NCBI GenBank assembly: GCA_902599665.1 | Contig: CACKGK010000004.1 | Location: forward strand, 45,664-109,663 | Direction: 5' to 3' | Length of the DNA: 64,000 nt | From: an uncultured Pelagibacteraceae bacterium | Lineage (GTDB): Bacteria > Pseudomonadota > Alphaproteobacteria > Pelagibacterales > Pelagibacteraceae | In this document: piece by piece, positions 8,570-17,524 of the stretch | How positions within the stretch are numbered: position 1 is the first letter of the stretch | Layout of the letters: every line of letters begins with the position of its first letter | The notes under the pieces: generated by a model | What the model was told of the DNA's origin: nothing | Seen by the model: only the letters and a program-made list of their open reading frames with translations | Databases searched by the model: none | Translations under genes and position numbers: made by a program

Positions 8570-9654
8570 TTCCAATCTTTTTTAATCGAATTATTACCAA
8601 ATTTTTTTAGCAAAAATGGAAGAAAAGCTACGATTATTAATATCCTTAAGAAATGATGATAGCTTACAAAAATTGGATCAATATTATAGGCAACGCTAAT
8701 AACAACCATTTCATGAATTCCTCCTGGTGCAAAACTTAAAAATGTTGGAATAAAATCAAAACCTAAATACTGGAGAAAGTAAGCTGTAATCATCGCAACA
8801 ACAACTAATATTGAGCACACAATTATTCCATGAAAAATATAAAAAAATAATTCTTTAAGTTTTAATCCATTTAATCTACTTCCAAGAGCTGTACCTAAAA
8901 AAATAAATGCTATATTTATTACTGTGTCTGGAAATCTAGAATTAACAATCTCAAAAGTATAAAATAAACCTGATAAAGCCATAGCGCCAACAAGTATAGG
9001 TGAAGGGATATTAAATTTTTTTAACAATTTAGAAAACAAATAACAAATAACTATTAAAAAAATAATTTCTAAAAAATATCTTAAATCGTAAATATTTTCA
9101 TAATTATATCCTGCAATTTCAGAAAATCCTAACTTGCTAATAAATAATATAGGTACAAAACTTACAATAAATATAACTCTTGTAGCCTGAGGAATTAAAA
9201 CTTGTTTATGATTTTCTTTTTTCCCATACTCTAAAAGTGCAGCAGCTATTGGGACAAATGCACCTGGTAGAGCAGCAAGTGTTGCAATAAACTTATCAAA
9301 TTTACAAATTTTAACAAAATAATATCCTGCCAAAATAGTACTCACTATAGTGCAAACAACCATTGCCATAGACGAGAAAATCCATAAATGAATTTTATAT
9401 AATAAAGATACATTTAATGTTCCACCCAAAATAATACCAACCATCAGAAAAACTGGATTGAGTAATTTTGTTGAAAATTCAATTTTAAAATTAGTAAAAG
9501 CAATGCAAAGATTTAAACCTAAAGCACCTAGCAACCAAGGTAAAGGAAGACCAATTAGAGTTCCAATATAACCCCCAATTACTCCAATAATTAAAGCTTT
9601 ATAACTAATGTTAAGTTCATTTAATAATCGTTTAAATGTTATTACGTTTAACAT
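8566..9654 (-). CDS. AbrB family membrane protein
   Basis: A 362-residue polytopic protein of the AbrB family, a duplicated membrane domain sometimes mis-annotated as ammonia monooxygenase. The first half contains GTLIGLPLPWLLGALGLNL and TLAALPGAF; the second repeat contains PSPILVGAMALSG and FLSFAPGGIHEM. The proline/glycine re-entrant motifs suggest a transporter. It is divergent from the TctCBA operon with about 79 bases between starts. Other genomes also place AbrB proteins near TTT transporters, but the function is not established. Confidence 0.85.
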   Translation of the reverse strand: MLNVITFKRLLNELNISYKALIIGVIGGYIGTLIGLPLPWLLGALGLNLCIAFTNFKIEFSTKLLNPVFLMVGIILGGTLNVSLLYKIHLWIFSSMAMVVCTIVSTILAGYYFVKICKFDKFIATLAALPGAFVPIAAALLEYGKKENHKQVLIPQATRVIFIVSFVPILFISKLGFSEIAGYNYENIYDLRYFLEIIFLIVICYLFSKLLKKFNIPSPILVGAMALSGLFYTFEIVNSRFPDTVINIAFIFLGTALGSRLNGLKLKELFFYIFHGIIVCSILVVVAMITAYFLQYLGFDFIPTFLSFAPGGIHEMVVISVAYNIDPIFVSYHHFLRILIIVAFLPFLLKKFGNNSIKKDWN

Positions 9655-9672
9655 ATAAGTGATAAATCCTCA

Positions 9673-9701
9673 TTGACACTGAATTTTAATTTATGTTTAA
9701 T
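9673..9701 (+). promoter_or_regulatory. Sigma-70-type promoter for tctCBA
   Basis: TTGACA at 9673-9678 and TTTAAT at 9696-9701, separated by 17 bases, match a vegetative promoter with a perfect -35. The predicted start lies about 25 bases ahead of a good ribosome site (AGGAGAG, 9721-9727) for the binding-protein gene. It is the clearest promoter in the left part of the window. Confidence 0.7.
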
Positions 9702-9733
9702 AACTGATTATAATTATAATAGGAGAGAAAATA

Positions 9734-10714
9734 ATGAAACTAATTAAATCAATAATTTCAGTTTTATTTTCAGCAATTCTTATACTTTCAGCAACAACAA
9801 CTAGTTCAATAGCAATTGATAAATTGCATTTTGTAATTGGTGGTGGTGCTGGTGGTGGTTGGGATGGAACTGCTAGAGGTACTGGAGAAGCTTTAACAAA
9901 AGCAGGTATGTTAAAAAGTGCATCATTTGAAAATATGTCAGGTGGTGGTGGTGGAAAAGCATTAGCTTACATGATTAATAATAAGCCAGCAAATACAGTC
10001 TTAGTTCAATCAACACCATTAGTATTAAGATCAATTACAAGACATAAAGGTTATGTAAGTGGAAGTGGAACTCTATCATACAAAGATGTTGTGCCAATAG
10101 CTGGTGTTATTGGAGATTATGGTGCTATAGCAGTTGCTAAAAATTCACCTTATAAAAATTTTAAAGACGTAGTTGATGCATATAAAAAAGATGCAAGCTC
10201 TATTAAAATGGCAGGTGGATCAGTAAGAGGAAGTATGGACCATTTAATTGGTGCTTTAGCTTTCCAAGCTGCTGGTGCTAATCCTAATGATGTTGCTTAT
10301 ATTCCATATGATGCTGGCGGAAAAGCTTTAGCTGGACTTTTATCTGGGGAAACACAAATTATCTCTACTGGTTTAGGTGAGCTTATGGGTGCAAGAGACC
10401 AAGTAAGAATTATTGGCATTACAGCACCTTCAAGAGTTTCTGATGCTCCAGATGCACCAACTCTTAAAGAACAGGGTTATGATGTACAATTTGTTAACTG
10501 GAGAGGTTTCTTTGGACCTCCAGGAATGAGCAATGCAGATAAATCTAAAATTGCAAAAATGTTAGGCGATGTACAAAAGACTTCTGAGTGGGAAACTGTC
10601 AGAGCAAGAAATGCATGGGTTAATATTTACAATCCAGAAGGTAAGTTTGTATCTTTCTTAGAAAAACAAACTGAAGAAATGACGGCTCTTATGAAGAAAT
10701 TAGGAGTTATATAA
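9734..10714 (+). CDS. tctC: Tripartite tricarboxylate transporter substrate-binding protein (TctC family)
   Basis: A 326-residue periplasmic receptor of the TctC/BugE family, with a signal peptide (hydrophobic run about 7-22) and the mature start DKLHFVIGGGAGGGWDGTAR. The GGGAGGGWD and SGGGGGKALAYM loops fit the carboxylate-binding architecture. A later segment, APDAPTLKEQGYDVQFVNWRGFFGPPGM, is a strong family signature. It binds a carboxylated solute in the periplasm and delivers it to TctAB. It is preceded by a canonical promoter and a strong ribosome site, and followed by a terminator-like hairpin that runs into tctB. Confidence 0.93.
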   Translation: MKLIKSIISVLFSAILILSATTTSSIAIDKLHFVIGGGAGGGWDGTARGTGEALTKAGMLKSASFENMSGGGGGKALAYMINNKPANTVLVQSTPLVLRSITRHKGYVSGSGTLSYKDVVPIAGVIGDYGAIAVAKNSPYKNFKDVVDAYKKDASSIKMAGGSVRGSMDHLIGALAFQAAGANPNDVAYIPYDAGGKALAGLLSGETQIISTGLGELMGARDQVRIIGITAPSRVSDAPDAPTLKEQGYDVQFVNWRGFFGPPGMSNADKSKIAKMLGDVQKTSEWETVRARNAWVNIYNPEGKFVSFLEKQTEEMTALMKKLGVI

Positions 10715-10736
10715 TCTTAACGATTATTAAATATTA

Positions 10737-10783
10737 GAGCAGTGAATATAAATACTACAAAAGTTATATCACTGCTCTTTTTT
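10737..10783 (+). terminator. Terminator-like hairpin spanning the tctB start codon
   Basis: GAGCAGTG (10737-10744) pairs with CACTGCTC (10770-10777). The helix extends inward through ATATAA/TTATAT with one bulged A, leaving a loop of about 12 bases. Six Ts follow immediately (10778-10783). The structure has the form of an intrinsic terminator, yet the tctB GTG start is inside its 5' arm and its U-tract encodes Phe codons of the first membrane helix. It probably attenuates expression of the membrane genes after tctC. Confidence 0.75.
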
Positions 10784-11212
10784 ATATTTTCCGCATTTTA
10801 TTTATATACAGCTTATCAAATTCAAGTCTTTGCATTCGATGAAAATGCTCCCTTTAATGCAAGAACATTCCCAATTTATTTAGGATACACAGGGCTTTTT
10901 TTTTCAGGATTAAAAATAATTTTACCAGATCCTAATACAATAAAAGTACAACATAAAACTCTAGAATATAAAAAAACAGCAATACTTATTGTTATTGCAA
11001 TAATTTATGGTTCTACAATCTTAAAAGTTGGTTATTTTTTAACTACATCATTATTTTTGTTCTCATCATATTATTTTTTAGGAGAGAGAAGATGGGTCTT
11101 AATGTTTTTATTGTCTTTTCCTTTTGTGGCAGCCTTTATGTATTTGCTTCATGGTGTTCTTGATATTTATTTAAGAGATCCATTCTTACAATCAATTGGA
11201 GTAATGGGATGA
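10742..11212 (+). CDS. tctB: Tripartite tricarboxylate transporter small membrane subunit (TctB family)
   Basis: A 156-residue protein with four predicted membrane helices, matching the small TctB subunit that pairs with TctA. The start must be GTG 10742: an in-frame stop lies at 10718-10720, and there is no ATG before the first membrane helix (VISLLFFIFSAFYLYTAY). No good ribosome site is visible, and the start is buried in the hairpin described separately. The 3' end overlaps tctA by 4 bases (ATGA). Sequence conservation in this subunit is low, so the assignment rests on topology and position. Confidence 0.88.
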   Translation: MNINTTKVISLLFFIFSAFYLYTAYQIQVFAFDENAPFNARTFPIYLGYTGLFFSGLKIILPDPNTIKVQHKTLEYKKTAILIVIAIIYGSTILKVGYFLTTSLFLFSSYYFLGERRWVLMFLLSFPFVAAFMYLLHGVLDIYLRDPFLQSIGVMG

Positions 11213-12705
11213 TAGAGGGAATACTAATTGGTTTAACAACAGCTCTTACTTTTCAAAATATTTTAATGGTAATGGTTGGTTGTTTTTTTGGAACAATTAT
11301 TGGAATGTTACCAGGACTTGGTCCAATGACCGCGATAGCTTTAATGATACCAATTACTTATGGTTTTGATCCTGCAACTGGTTTAATTTTAATGGCAGGA
11401 GTTTACTATGGTGCAGTATTTGGAGGTTCTACGTCATCAATTTTGTTAAACGCACCTGGTGTTCCAGGAACTGTCGCAACATCATTTGATGGTTACCCAA
11501 TGGCTCAACAAGGTAAAGCGGGAAAAGCTTTAGCAATTGCTGCTTGGAGTTCTTTTGCTGGTGGAACATTATCTGCCATTTATCTATTATTTATGGCTCC
11601 AAGTTTATCAAAAGTAAGTTTATCATTTAGATCACCAGACTACTTTGCTTTAATGATTTTAGGTTTAACTGCAATCGCAGCTTTTTCCTCAAAAGGTCAA
11701 TTTTTAAAAGCAATGATGATGGTAGTGCTAGGATTAATGTTAGCTTCTGTTGGTCAAGATAGCTTATCAGATATTACAAGATTTACATTTAATAATATGA
11801 ACTTAACTGATGGTATTAGTTTCGTTCTTGTTGTGATGGCAACATTTGCAATGAGTGAAGCTTTAACAATTATTTTAAAAAGAAATGATCCAACGAGTGC
11901 TGCTAAACAGGTTTCTTTAACAGAGCTTGGCTCAATTAAAATTAACAAAGAAGAAAGAACCAAAATGTACAAGACAATTCCAAGATCATCAGTAATTGGT
12001 TTTTTAATTGGAGTTTTGCCAGGGGCAGGGGCAACAATCGCTTCTTTTTTAGCATATGGGATGGAAAGAAATGTAGTTAACGACGAGGAAAAAGAAAAGT
12101 TTGGCAAAGGAAGTGTTAATGGTTTGTCTGCTCCAGAAACTGCAAATAATGCAGCTTGCTCAGGATCATTTGTACCTATGCTTACTTTAGGTATACCAGG
12201 CAGTGGAACAACTGCAGTTATGTTGGGGGCTTTATTAGGATTTGGTGTTCAGCCTGGTCCAAGACTTTATATGACTAATCCAGAAATATTTTGGTCAATT
12301 ATAATGTCTATGTATATTGGAATGGTAATTTTATTAATTTTAAATCTTCCTTTGATTCCATATATTGCAAGAATCCTTGCTGTCCCAAAAAATTATTTAA
12401 TTCCTTTAATATTATTTTTTTCAATTACTGGAATTTATGTAATGTCATTTAATAACTTTGACATTTATTTAATGATTGGAATTGCAGTTGTTGCAACTTT
12501 TATGCGGCTTTATGATTTTCCAATGCCACCGCTAATACTTGCCTTTGTGCTGGGAGGGTTAATGGAAGAAAATTTAAGACGATCTTTGCTATTAAGTAAT
12601 GGATCATGGGAGTTTCTTTGGGATAGAACACTTACTTTGTGTATTTTATTAACAACAATTTTAATAGTTGTCTGGCATTTTTATAAAACTATAATAAAAA
12701 AATGA
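11209..12705 (+). CDS. tctA: Tripartite tricarboxylate transporter large membrane subunit (TctA family)
   Basis: The 498-residue channel subunit of the TTT carrier, with many membrane helices. Family signatures are strong: GTIIGMLPGLGPMTAIALMIP, YYGAVFGGSTSSILLNAPG, then the repeat IGVLPGAGATIASF and PMLTLGIPGSGTTAVMLGAL. It uses an ion gradient to import the solute delivered by TctC. Start and stop both overlap neighbours by 4 bases (tctB upstream, FAD oxidase downstream), so the four genes are one transcription unit. The substrate is unknown; a di- or tricarboxylate or aromatic acid is possible. Confidence 0.95.
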   Translation: MIEGILIGLTTALTFQNILMVMVGCFFGTIIGMLPGLGPMTAIALMIPITYGFDPATGLILMAGVYYGAVFGGSTSSILLNAPGVPGTVATSFDGYPMAQQGKAGKALAIAAWSSFAGGTLSAIYLLFMAPSLSKVSLSFRSPDYFALMILGLTAIAAFSSKGQFLKAMMMVVLGLMLASVGQDSLSDITRFTFNNMNLTDGISFVLVVMATFAMSEALTIILKRNDPTSAAKQVSLTELGSIKINKEERTKMYKTIPRSSVIGFLIGVLPGAGATIASFLAYGMERNVVNDEEKEKFGKGSVNGLSAPETANNAACSGSFVPMLTLGIPGSGTTAVMLGALLGFGVQPGPRLYMTNPEIFWSIIMSMYIGMVILLILNLPLIPYIARILAVPKNYLIPLILFFSITGIYVMSFNNFDIYLMIGIAVVATFMRLYDFPMPPLILAFVLGGLMEENLRRSLLLSNGSWEFLWDRTLTLCILLTTILIVVWHFYKTIIKK

Positions 12706-14051
12706 TATCTAGAAGGCGATTTTTAAAAACATCACTATCAGCATTAGCATTTGCAGCCATACCAAAAATTTCATTTTCACAATCAAATCCAGATGTTGTG
12801 GTAATTGGTGGTGGTTCCTCGGGATTATCAGTAACAGCTGAATTAATGAAAAAAGGAAAATCAGTATTATGTGTTGACGCTATGAGTAGGAAAGGTGGAA
12901 GATGTTTTACAAATACTTCAATATTTGGTGTTCCTTATGATCTTGGAGCGCATTGGTTACATAATTTTAATTTTAATCAAATTGCACAGTATGGAAAGAA
13001 ACAAAAAGATATATTTGATATTTATAAAGATCCAGACACAGTCATGATTTATGATGGTCAAAAAAAAATTAAGGGAATGAAACTTTATGGATTGTACAAG
13101 AAGTTAGGAAAGTTAAAAAATAAAACAAAAGATGACATTCCTTTAAGTAATAAAATAAAAGAAAAATGGTTAGAAAATGAATGGTTTGCAACAGCACATC
13201 AAATAAGATTTCCTTGTGAGTCTGGAAAAGATATAGATCAATATACAGCTGCTGATGGTAAACTTAATTGGGAAAGTTATGGCGAAGGTAGTCAGGGTGG
13301 TGATGGATTTGTAAAACAAGGATATGGCGCTTTACTTGCTCATTATAGACAAAATGTGCCAGTTCAACTACAAACAACTGTTAATGAGGTTAAATGGGAT
13401 GGCAATGGAGTTAAGGTAGTCACAAACAAAGGAACTATAAGTGCAAAAGCCTGCGTTATAACAGTTTCTACCTCAGCATTTAATTCAGGAAAAATTAAAT
13501 TTACACCGGCACTACCTATTGAAAAGTACGAAGCTTATGATGCTTTTTCCTGTTCAAATTATAATCATGTAACATTACAGTTAAAAGATGATTTTTATAA
13601 AGAGTATAAAGTTAAACCAGACATGTATTTTACTCCAAAAATCACAACTAAAGGCCTTAAATCTCCAGAGGGGTACTGTTCAACAATGAATTTGCATGAC
13701 TCTAAAATATCATATTTTGATGTGGGAGGACAATTTGCAAAAGATTTAGAAAAAGCAGGAAGCAAGGCAGGTATAGATTTCGTTTTACAAACCTTACGAA
13801 ACACTTTTGGATCCGACTTTGATAAATTTTATATAAAAGGACATATGACTACTTGGGGTAAAAATCCATTTGTACTTGGTGCTTGGGCCTCAGCAACGCC
13901 AGGAAAAGCTGATTTAAGAAAGAATATTAAAACTTCAGTTGCAGATAAACTTTTTTTTGCAGGAGAAGCTACAGCAAAAAATTATGGAACGGTCCACGGA
14001 GCTGATAGAAGTGGAGCAAGGGTAGCAAAAGAAGTATTAAGTTTTGTTTAA
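12702..14051 (+). CDS. Tat-exported FAD-dependent amine oxidase-like protein
   Basis: A 449-residue flavin oxidoreductase of the amine oxidase superfamily. The N-terminus MISRRRFLKTSLSALAFAAI has a twin-arginine signal, predicting export of a folded FAD protein to the periplasm. A Rossmann motif (VVVIGGGSSGLSVTAEL) follows, then the RKGGRCFT arginine-type FAD contact and the C-terminal LFFAGEATAKNYGTVHGADRSG motif that closes over flavin. It overlaps tctA by 4 bases, which suggests that it oxidises the transported solute or a precursor outside the cell. The donor is unknown; amines, polyamines or amino acids are typical. Confidence 0.88.
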   Translation: MISRRRFLKTSLSALAFAAIPKISFSQSNPDVVVIGGGSSGLSVTAELMKKGKSVLCVDAMSRKGGRCFTNTSIFGVPYDLGAHWLHNFNFNQIAQYGKKQKDIFDIYKDPDTVMIYDGQKKIKGMKLYGLYKKLGKLKNKTKDDIPLSNKIKEKWLENEWFATAHQIRFPCESGKDIDQYTAADGKLNWESYGEGSQGGDGFVKQGYGALLAHYRQNVPVQLQTTVNEVKWDGNGVKVVTNKGTISAKACVITVSTSAFNSGKIKFTPALPIEKYEAYDAFSCSNYNHVTLQLKDDFYKEYKVKPDMYFTPKITTKGLKSPEGYCSTMNLHDSKISYFDVGGQFAKDLEKAGSKAGIDFVLQTLRNTFGSDFDKFYIKGHMTTWGKNPFVLGAWASATPGKADLRKNIKTSVADKLFFAGEATAKNYGTVHGADRSGARVAKEVLSFV

Positions 14052-14467
14052 GTAATATAAATTTTATCTGATAAACCGTAACAAAGTATAGCCATCATAA
14101 TTAAAAAGACTGTAGGCGCTATAATCCCTTCATTTGTAACTTTTTCATTAAGACCTGTCTTATCAATCTTAAGTGAGTAAAAATTTGTCCCCAAAACACA
14201 TGCATGTATGATAAATATTAAATTAAAAAATGCCCAAGTACCTTCAACTCCATTTGGTCTTACAAACATTATATAAATAGCCATTATTACCCAACCAAGC
14301 ATTAGTGCTCCAACAAATCTAACCATTACAGCTGCACTATGATCTATACCAAACTTATCCATAAACTTTTTGGTTCCAACAATTGTTTGAAAACAATATG
14401 CAGCTATCCCTATAAAATGTGCAAGAAAGATAATTAAGTAAAAAATGTTATTAAACTTTGCAATCAT
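14048..14467 (-). CDS. Hypothetical four-helix membrane protein
   Basis: A 139-residue protein with four hydrophobic segments (about residues 7-27, 45-66, 78-96 and 113-133) separated by short polar loops. I do not recognise the family. A single conserved-looking loop, KFGIDHSAAVMVRFVGALMLGW, contains a His and an Arg inside or near the membrane. It converges with the FAD oxidase gene (4-base overlap) and lies 9 bases downstream of the GT4 gene, so it is probably expressed with that gene. Confidence 0.75.
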   Translation of the reverse strand: MIAKFNNIFYLIIFLAHFIGIAAYCFQTIVGTKKFMDKFGIDHSAAVMVRFVGALMLGWVIMAIYIMFVRPNGVEGTWAFFNLIFIIHACVLGTNFYSLKIDKTGLNEKVTNEGIIAPTVFLIMMAILCYGLSDKIYIT

Positions 14468-14476
14468 ATTTCTATT

Positions 14477-15559
14477 TTATAAGATTCTCTTATATTTTTC
14501 AATTATTTTATCCCATAGAAAGTTTGTAGAATTAATTTTTGCTTCTTTGCCATACTCTACATATTTATTTTCTTTAAAAAGTTTATCTATACTTGCGTAA
14601 ATATCTTCAAGATTGTTACCATCGCATATCAAGCCAGTTTTTTCATGAATAATTGCATCCGAAGCTCCTCCATCTTTACCTCCAATAGATGGAATACCAT
14701 ATTGGGCTGCCTCAACATAAGCTATACCAAAACCCTCTACAGATTTTTTGTGAATTATAGATGGCATTACAAAAATGTTTGATTTTGCAATAAGAGCATT
14801 TTTTAAATCGATTGGTATATCTTTTAAAAAAGTTACCTGATTATTAAGATTAAGTTCTATAACTAATTTTTTCAATTTTTCTTCCTCATCTCCATACCCG
14901 ATGCATGTATAAATTATGTCTGGATAAATTTCTTTTAGGTTTCTAACAGCCATAATTACTTTTTCATGATTTTTTCTTTTATCAAACCTTGCAACTGTAA
15001 TTAGTCTATTTCTCTTTCTTTTTAATATTTCTTCAGCTTCATCTAAATATTTTTTTGGAATTTCAATCACTGGATCTACGCCAGGATTAATAACAACTAT
15101 TTTTTTTTCATCCACTCCCAAGTCTATAGCTAAGTTTTTTGTATAATTTGAATTAGCAACAACATGATCAACATTGTTTAAAACTGTTAAAACTTTTTTA
15201 TTTAATCCTGAGCCTTTAGTATGGTTTATTTCCTTTGAGTGAATTAAACAGATTTTTTTTTTATTTGTTTTTATAAGTTCTAAGCTTTTCCAATGATCAG
15301 CAATTAAACACTCTACATTTTTATTATTTTCAAGATAATCATTTATCAAATAAGATTTTCGATATTTTCTAATTAGCTTCATTCCACTAACTCTTTCAAT
15401 TGAAAATGAAACAGATTTATCAAATTCTTCGTGATTTTCATGGTAATCTGCAAATACTTTTATTAAATTAAGTTTTGCAAGAGATCTTGCCAATCCCCAC
15501 ATGAGATTTTGCATACCACCTAACTCTGGTGGAAAAGTTCTAGTAATTAATAAATACAT
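14477..15559 (-). CDS. Glycosyltransferase family 4
   Basis: A 360-residue GT-B glycosyltransferase. The N-terminal RTFPPELGGMQNLMWGLARSL, central LITVARFDKRKNHEKVI, and C-terminal SVEGFGIAYVEAAQYGIPSIGG (the EX7E donor-phosphate motif) are typical of GT4. It would add a sugar from a nucleotide donor to a lipid or envelope polysaccharide. It follows the thioredoxin-like gene with 6 bases between them on the minus strand. Donor and acceptor are not predictable from sequence. Confidence 0.88.
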   Translation of the reverse strand: MYLLITRTFPPELGGMQNLMWGLARSLAKLNLIKVFADYHENHEEFDKSVSFSIERVSGMKLIRKYRKSYLINDYLENNKNVECLIADHWKSLELIKTNKKKICLIHSKEINHTKGSGLNKKVLTVLNNVDHVVANSNYTKNLAIDLGVDEKKIVVINPGVDPVIEIPKKYLDEAEEILKRKRNRLITVARFDKRKNHEKVIMAVRNLKEIYPDIIYTCIGYGDEEEKLKKLVIELNLNNQVTFLKDIPIDLKNALIAKSNIFVMPSIIHKKSVEGFGIAYVEAAQYGIPSIGGKDGGASDAIIHEKTGLICDGNNLEDIYASIDKLFKENKYVEYGKEAKINSTNFLWDKIIEKYKRIL

Positions 15560-15565
15560 TATTTA

Positions 15566-16117
15566 TTAAAACCACTTAATACTGCAGCCCATACTTGGAA
15601 ACTGTTCATTTGGACCTTTATTGGATTTTGCAATTATTTTCATAGCTTTTTTAAGCTCACTGTCTCCATTTTCAGTAGGTTTTAAATCTTGTAACTCTCT
15701 TATTCTTCCTCTGTATTGAAGCTCAAGATCTTTATTGTATCCAAAAAAATCAGGAGTGCAGACTGCACCATAAGTTTTTGCTACCTCTTGAGTTTCATCT
15801 ATTACATATGGAAAATTAAAATTATAATTTTTTGAGAATTTAACCATATTATCGAATGAATCTTCCTCATATCTTTTTGGATCATTTGACATTATTGCAA
15901 TAGATCTAATTCCATCATTTTCTAATTCTATACAGTCCTCAACGATATTTTTTATAACTGCTAAAACATAAGGGCAGTGATTACAAATAAACATTATTAA
16001 TGTTCCATTTTCACCTTTTACATCATTCAATGAAATTATTTTATTATCTATTGATTTAAGTTCAAAGTAATCGGCTTTTTTACCAAAGTCACAAATTGGT
16101 GTTTTTGTTAATGCCAT
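15566..16117 (-). CDS. Thioredoxin-like / AhpC-TSA family redoxin
   Basis: A 183-residue cytoplasmic thioredoxin-fold protein. The core FICNHCPYVLAVIKN places two cysteines as C45-x-x-C48, the redox site seen in this group of short peroxiredoxin-like proteins. The YGAVCTPDFFGYNKD segment supplies the cis-proline region. It may reduce peroxides or protein disulfides; the partner is unknown. No signal peptide is present. The start is 20 bases from the divergent gamma-carbonic anhydrase gene, leaving little room for two promoters. Confidence 0.85.
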   Translation of the reverse strand: MALTKTPICDFGKKADYFELKSIDNKIISLNDVKGENGTLIMFICNHCPYVLAVIKNIVEDCIELENDGIRSIAIMSNDPKRYEEDSFDNMVKFSKNYNFNFPYVIDETQEVAKTYGAVCTPDFFGYNKDLELQYRGRIRELQDLKPTENGDSELKKAMKIIAKSNKGPNEQFPSMGCSIKWF

Positions 16118-16137
16118 GATAAAAGACTATATAATTT

Positions 16138-16650
16138 ATGTTTTACGATTTAAAAGATAAAAAACCAAAAAACCTTGGCGAAAATTGGGTAGCACCAAAT
16201 GCAGTTATAATTGGAGATGTAACATTAGAGAAAAACTCTAGTGTCTGGTTTAATGCAACATTAAGAGGTGATATAGAAAATATTCATTTAGGAGAAGGGT
16301 CAAATGTTCAAGATGGAAGTGTTTTACATACAGATCCAGGTTATCCATTAAAAATTGGAAAGAATGTAACTATAGGCCATTTAGTAATGCTCCATGGCTG
16401 TAGAATTGATGATAATTCTTTAATTGGCATTGGAGCTGTTGTACTTAATAAAGCCAAAATAGGAAAAAATTGTATTATTGGTGCAAAATCATTAATTACA
16501 GAGAATAAGGAAATTCCTGATAACTCGTTAGTAATGGGTTCACCTGGAAAAATTATTCGTCAGTTAACTGATGATGAAATTGAAGCAGTAAAACAAAATG
16601 CTATTAGATATCAACAAAACTGGAAAAAATATTCAAAATCTATATTTTAA
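16138..16650 (+). CDS. Gamma-carbonic anhydrase family protein
   Basis: A 170-residue left-handed beta-helix protein of the gamma-carbonic anhydrase family (YrdA/CaiE/PaaY branch). Hexapeptide repeats run through most of the chain. The three metal ligands are visible at H64 (VLHTDPG), H81 and H86 (GHLVMLHGC). Some members hydrate CO2, others hydrolyse CoA thioesters or have unknown roles. The protein is a trimer in known cases. The next gene, for a secreted HExxH protein, begins 4 bases after the stop. Confidence 0.9.
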   Translation: MFYDLKDKKPKNLGENWVAPNAVIIGDVTLEKNSSVWFNATLRGDIENIHLGEGSNVQDGSVLHTDPGYPLKIGKNVTIGHLVMLHGCRIDDNSLIGIGAVVLNKAKIGKNCIIGAKSLITENKEIPDNSLVMGSPGKIIRQLTDDEIEAVKQNAIRYQQNWKKYSKSIF

Positions 16651-16654
16651 AAAA

Positions 16655-17524
16655 ATGAAAAAAATAATTATATTTTTTATAATATTTTTATATTCCTCCT
16701 TCTCTTTTGCCTCAGACGAAAAACCTGGAAGATTTTTTGAAGATCAACCAGATGTTACTGATGAACCTCAAGTTCATTTTATTTATCTATTAAACAAAGA
16801 TAGCGAGGATAGAGAATGGGATATCAATGGAAAAATGGAGAAAGACTTATTAGAGGCAAATGAAAAAATGTTTGAAATGACAAAAGGTAAACAAAAATTT
16901 AGGTATGATATGAGGGAAGATGGCAAAATGGATATTTCTTTTGTTAGATTTGATAAAAAATACAAAGGTAATTATGGTATGAATTATCCTGATGCCTATT
17001 TAACTAAATTGGGTTTTAATGATCCAAATAAATTATATTTCGCATGGGTCGATGTGGGTCATAGAGATGGCGGGCAAGGATCTGTGCACCATGGATATAT
17101 ATTTTTAAAAAGTAAACATATACGTGGCAGTCACAAAAGAATTTTAATGACACTTCATGAATTAACACATGTAGCAGGTTTTGCTTGGGAATGTACCAAA
17201 GGAAACTCAAAAAGTCATGTTGGCAATACAATTATCGGGGGCCCGAGCACAGGTGATAAGTTTAGCCTTGGAAAAAGTTTGTATGATCATGGTGATCCTA
17301 CTTGTCCAGACATGAAAGATTTAGTTTTTTTAGAGCCAACTTCTGACAAACCTTTTAATCCAGTATATTTAAAATGTGCAATGGCTGCTGAGGTAGGTAG
17401 AGGGATTGCTCCTGATAATAATTATGATTGGAGAAGCAGATATTCTCATAAAAAGCTTCAAAAAATTAAAAAGAAAAGAACTTGGTGCACTTATAATAGA
17501 TACAAAGATTTCAATAACTTTTAG
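16655..17524 (+). CDS. Secreted protein with HExxHxxGF zinc-protease-like motif
   Basis: A 289-residue exported protein. I chose ATG 16655 because it starts a clear signal peptide (MKKIIIFFIIFLYSSFSFAS); the track start at 16598 is inside the previous gene. Residues 168-175 read HELTHVAG, a zinc-metalloprotease HExxH consensus with the metzincin-like xxG extension, but the position where metzincins carry the third His or Asp is Trp. Four or more cysteines in the C-terminal half (WEC, TCPD, KCAM, WCTY) suggest disulfides. I do not know the family; a degenerate or unusual periplasmic protease is the best guess. Confidence 0.7.
   Translation: MKKIIIFFIIFLYSSFSFASDEKPGRFFEDQPDVTDEPQVHFIYLLNKDSEDREWDINGKMEKDLLEANEKMFEMTKGKQKFRYDMREDGKMDISFVRFDKKYKGNYGMNYPDAYLTKLGFNDPNKLYFAWVDVGHRDGGQGSVHHGYIFLKSKHIRGSHKRILMTLHELTHVAGFAWECTKGNSKSHVGNTIIGGPSTGDKFSLGKSLYDHGDPTCPDMKDLVFLEPTSDKPFNPVYLKCAMAAEVGRGIAPDNNYDWRSRYSHKKLQKIKKKRTWCTYNRYKDFNNF

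Noticed and set aside
11754-12107. 117-aa minus-strand ORF
   Set aside because: It lies inside tctA on the opposite strand and mirrors its conserved segments.
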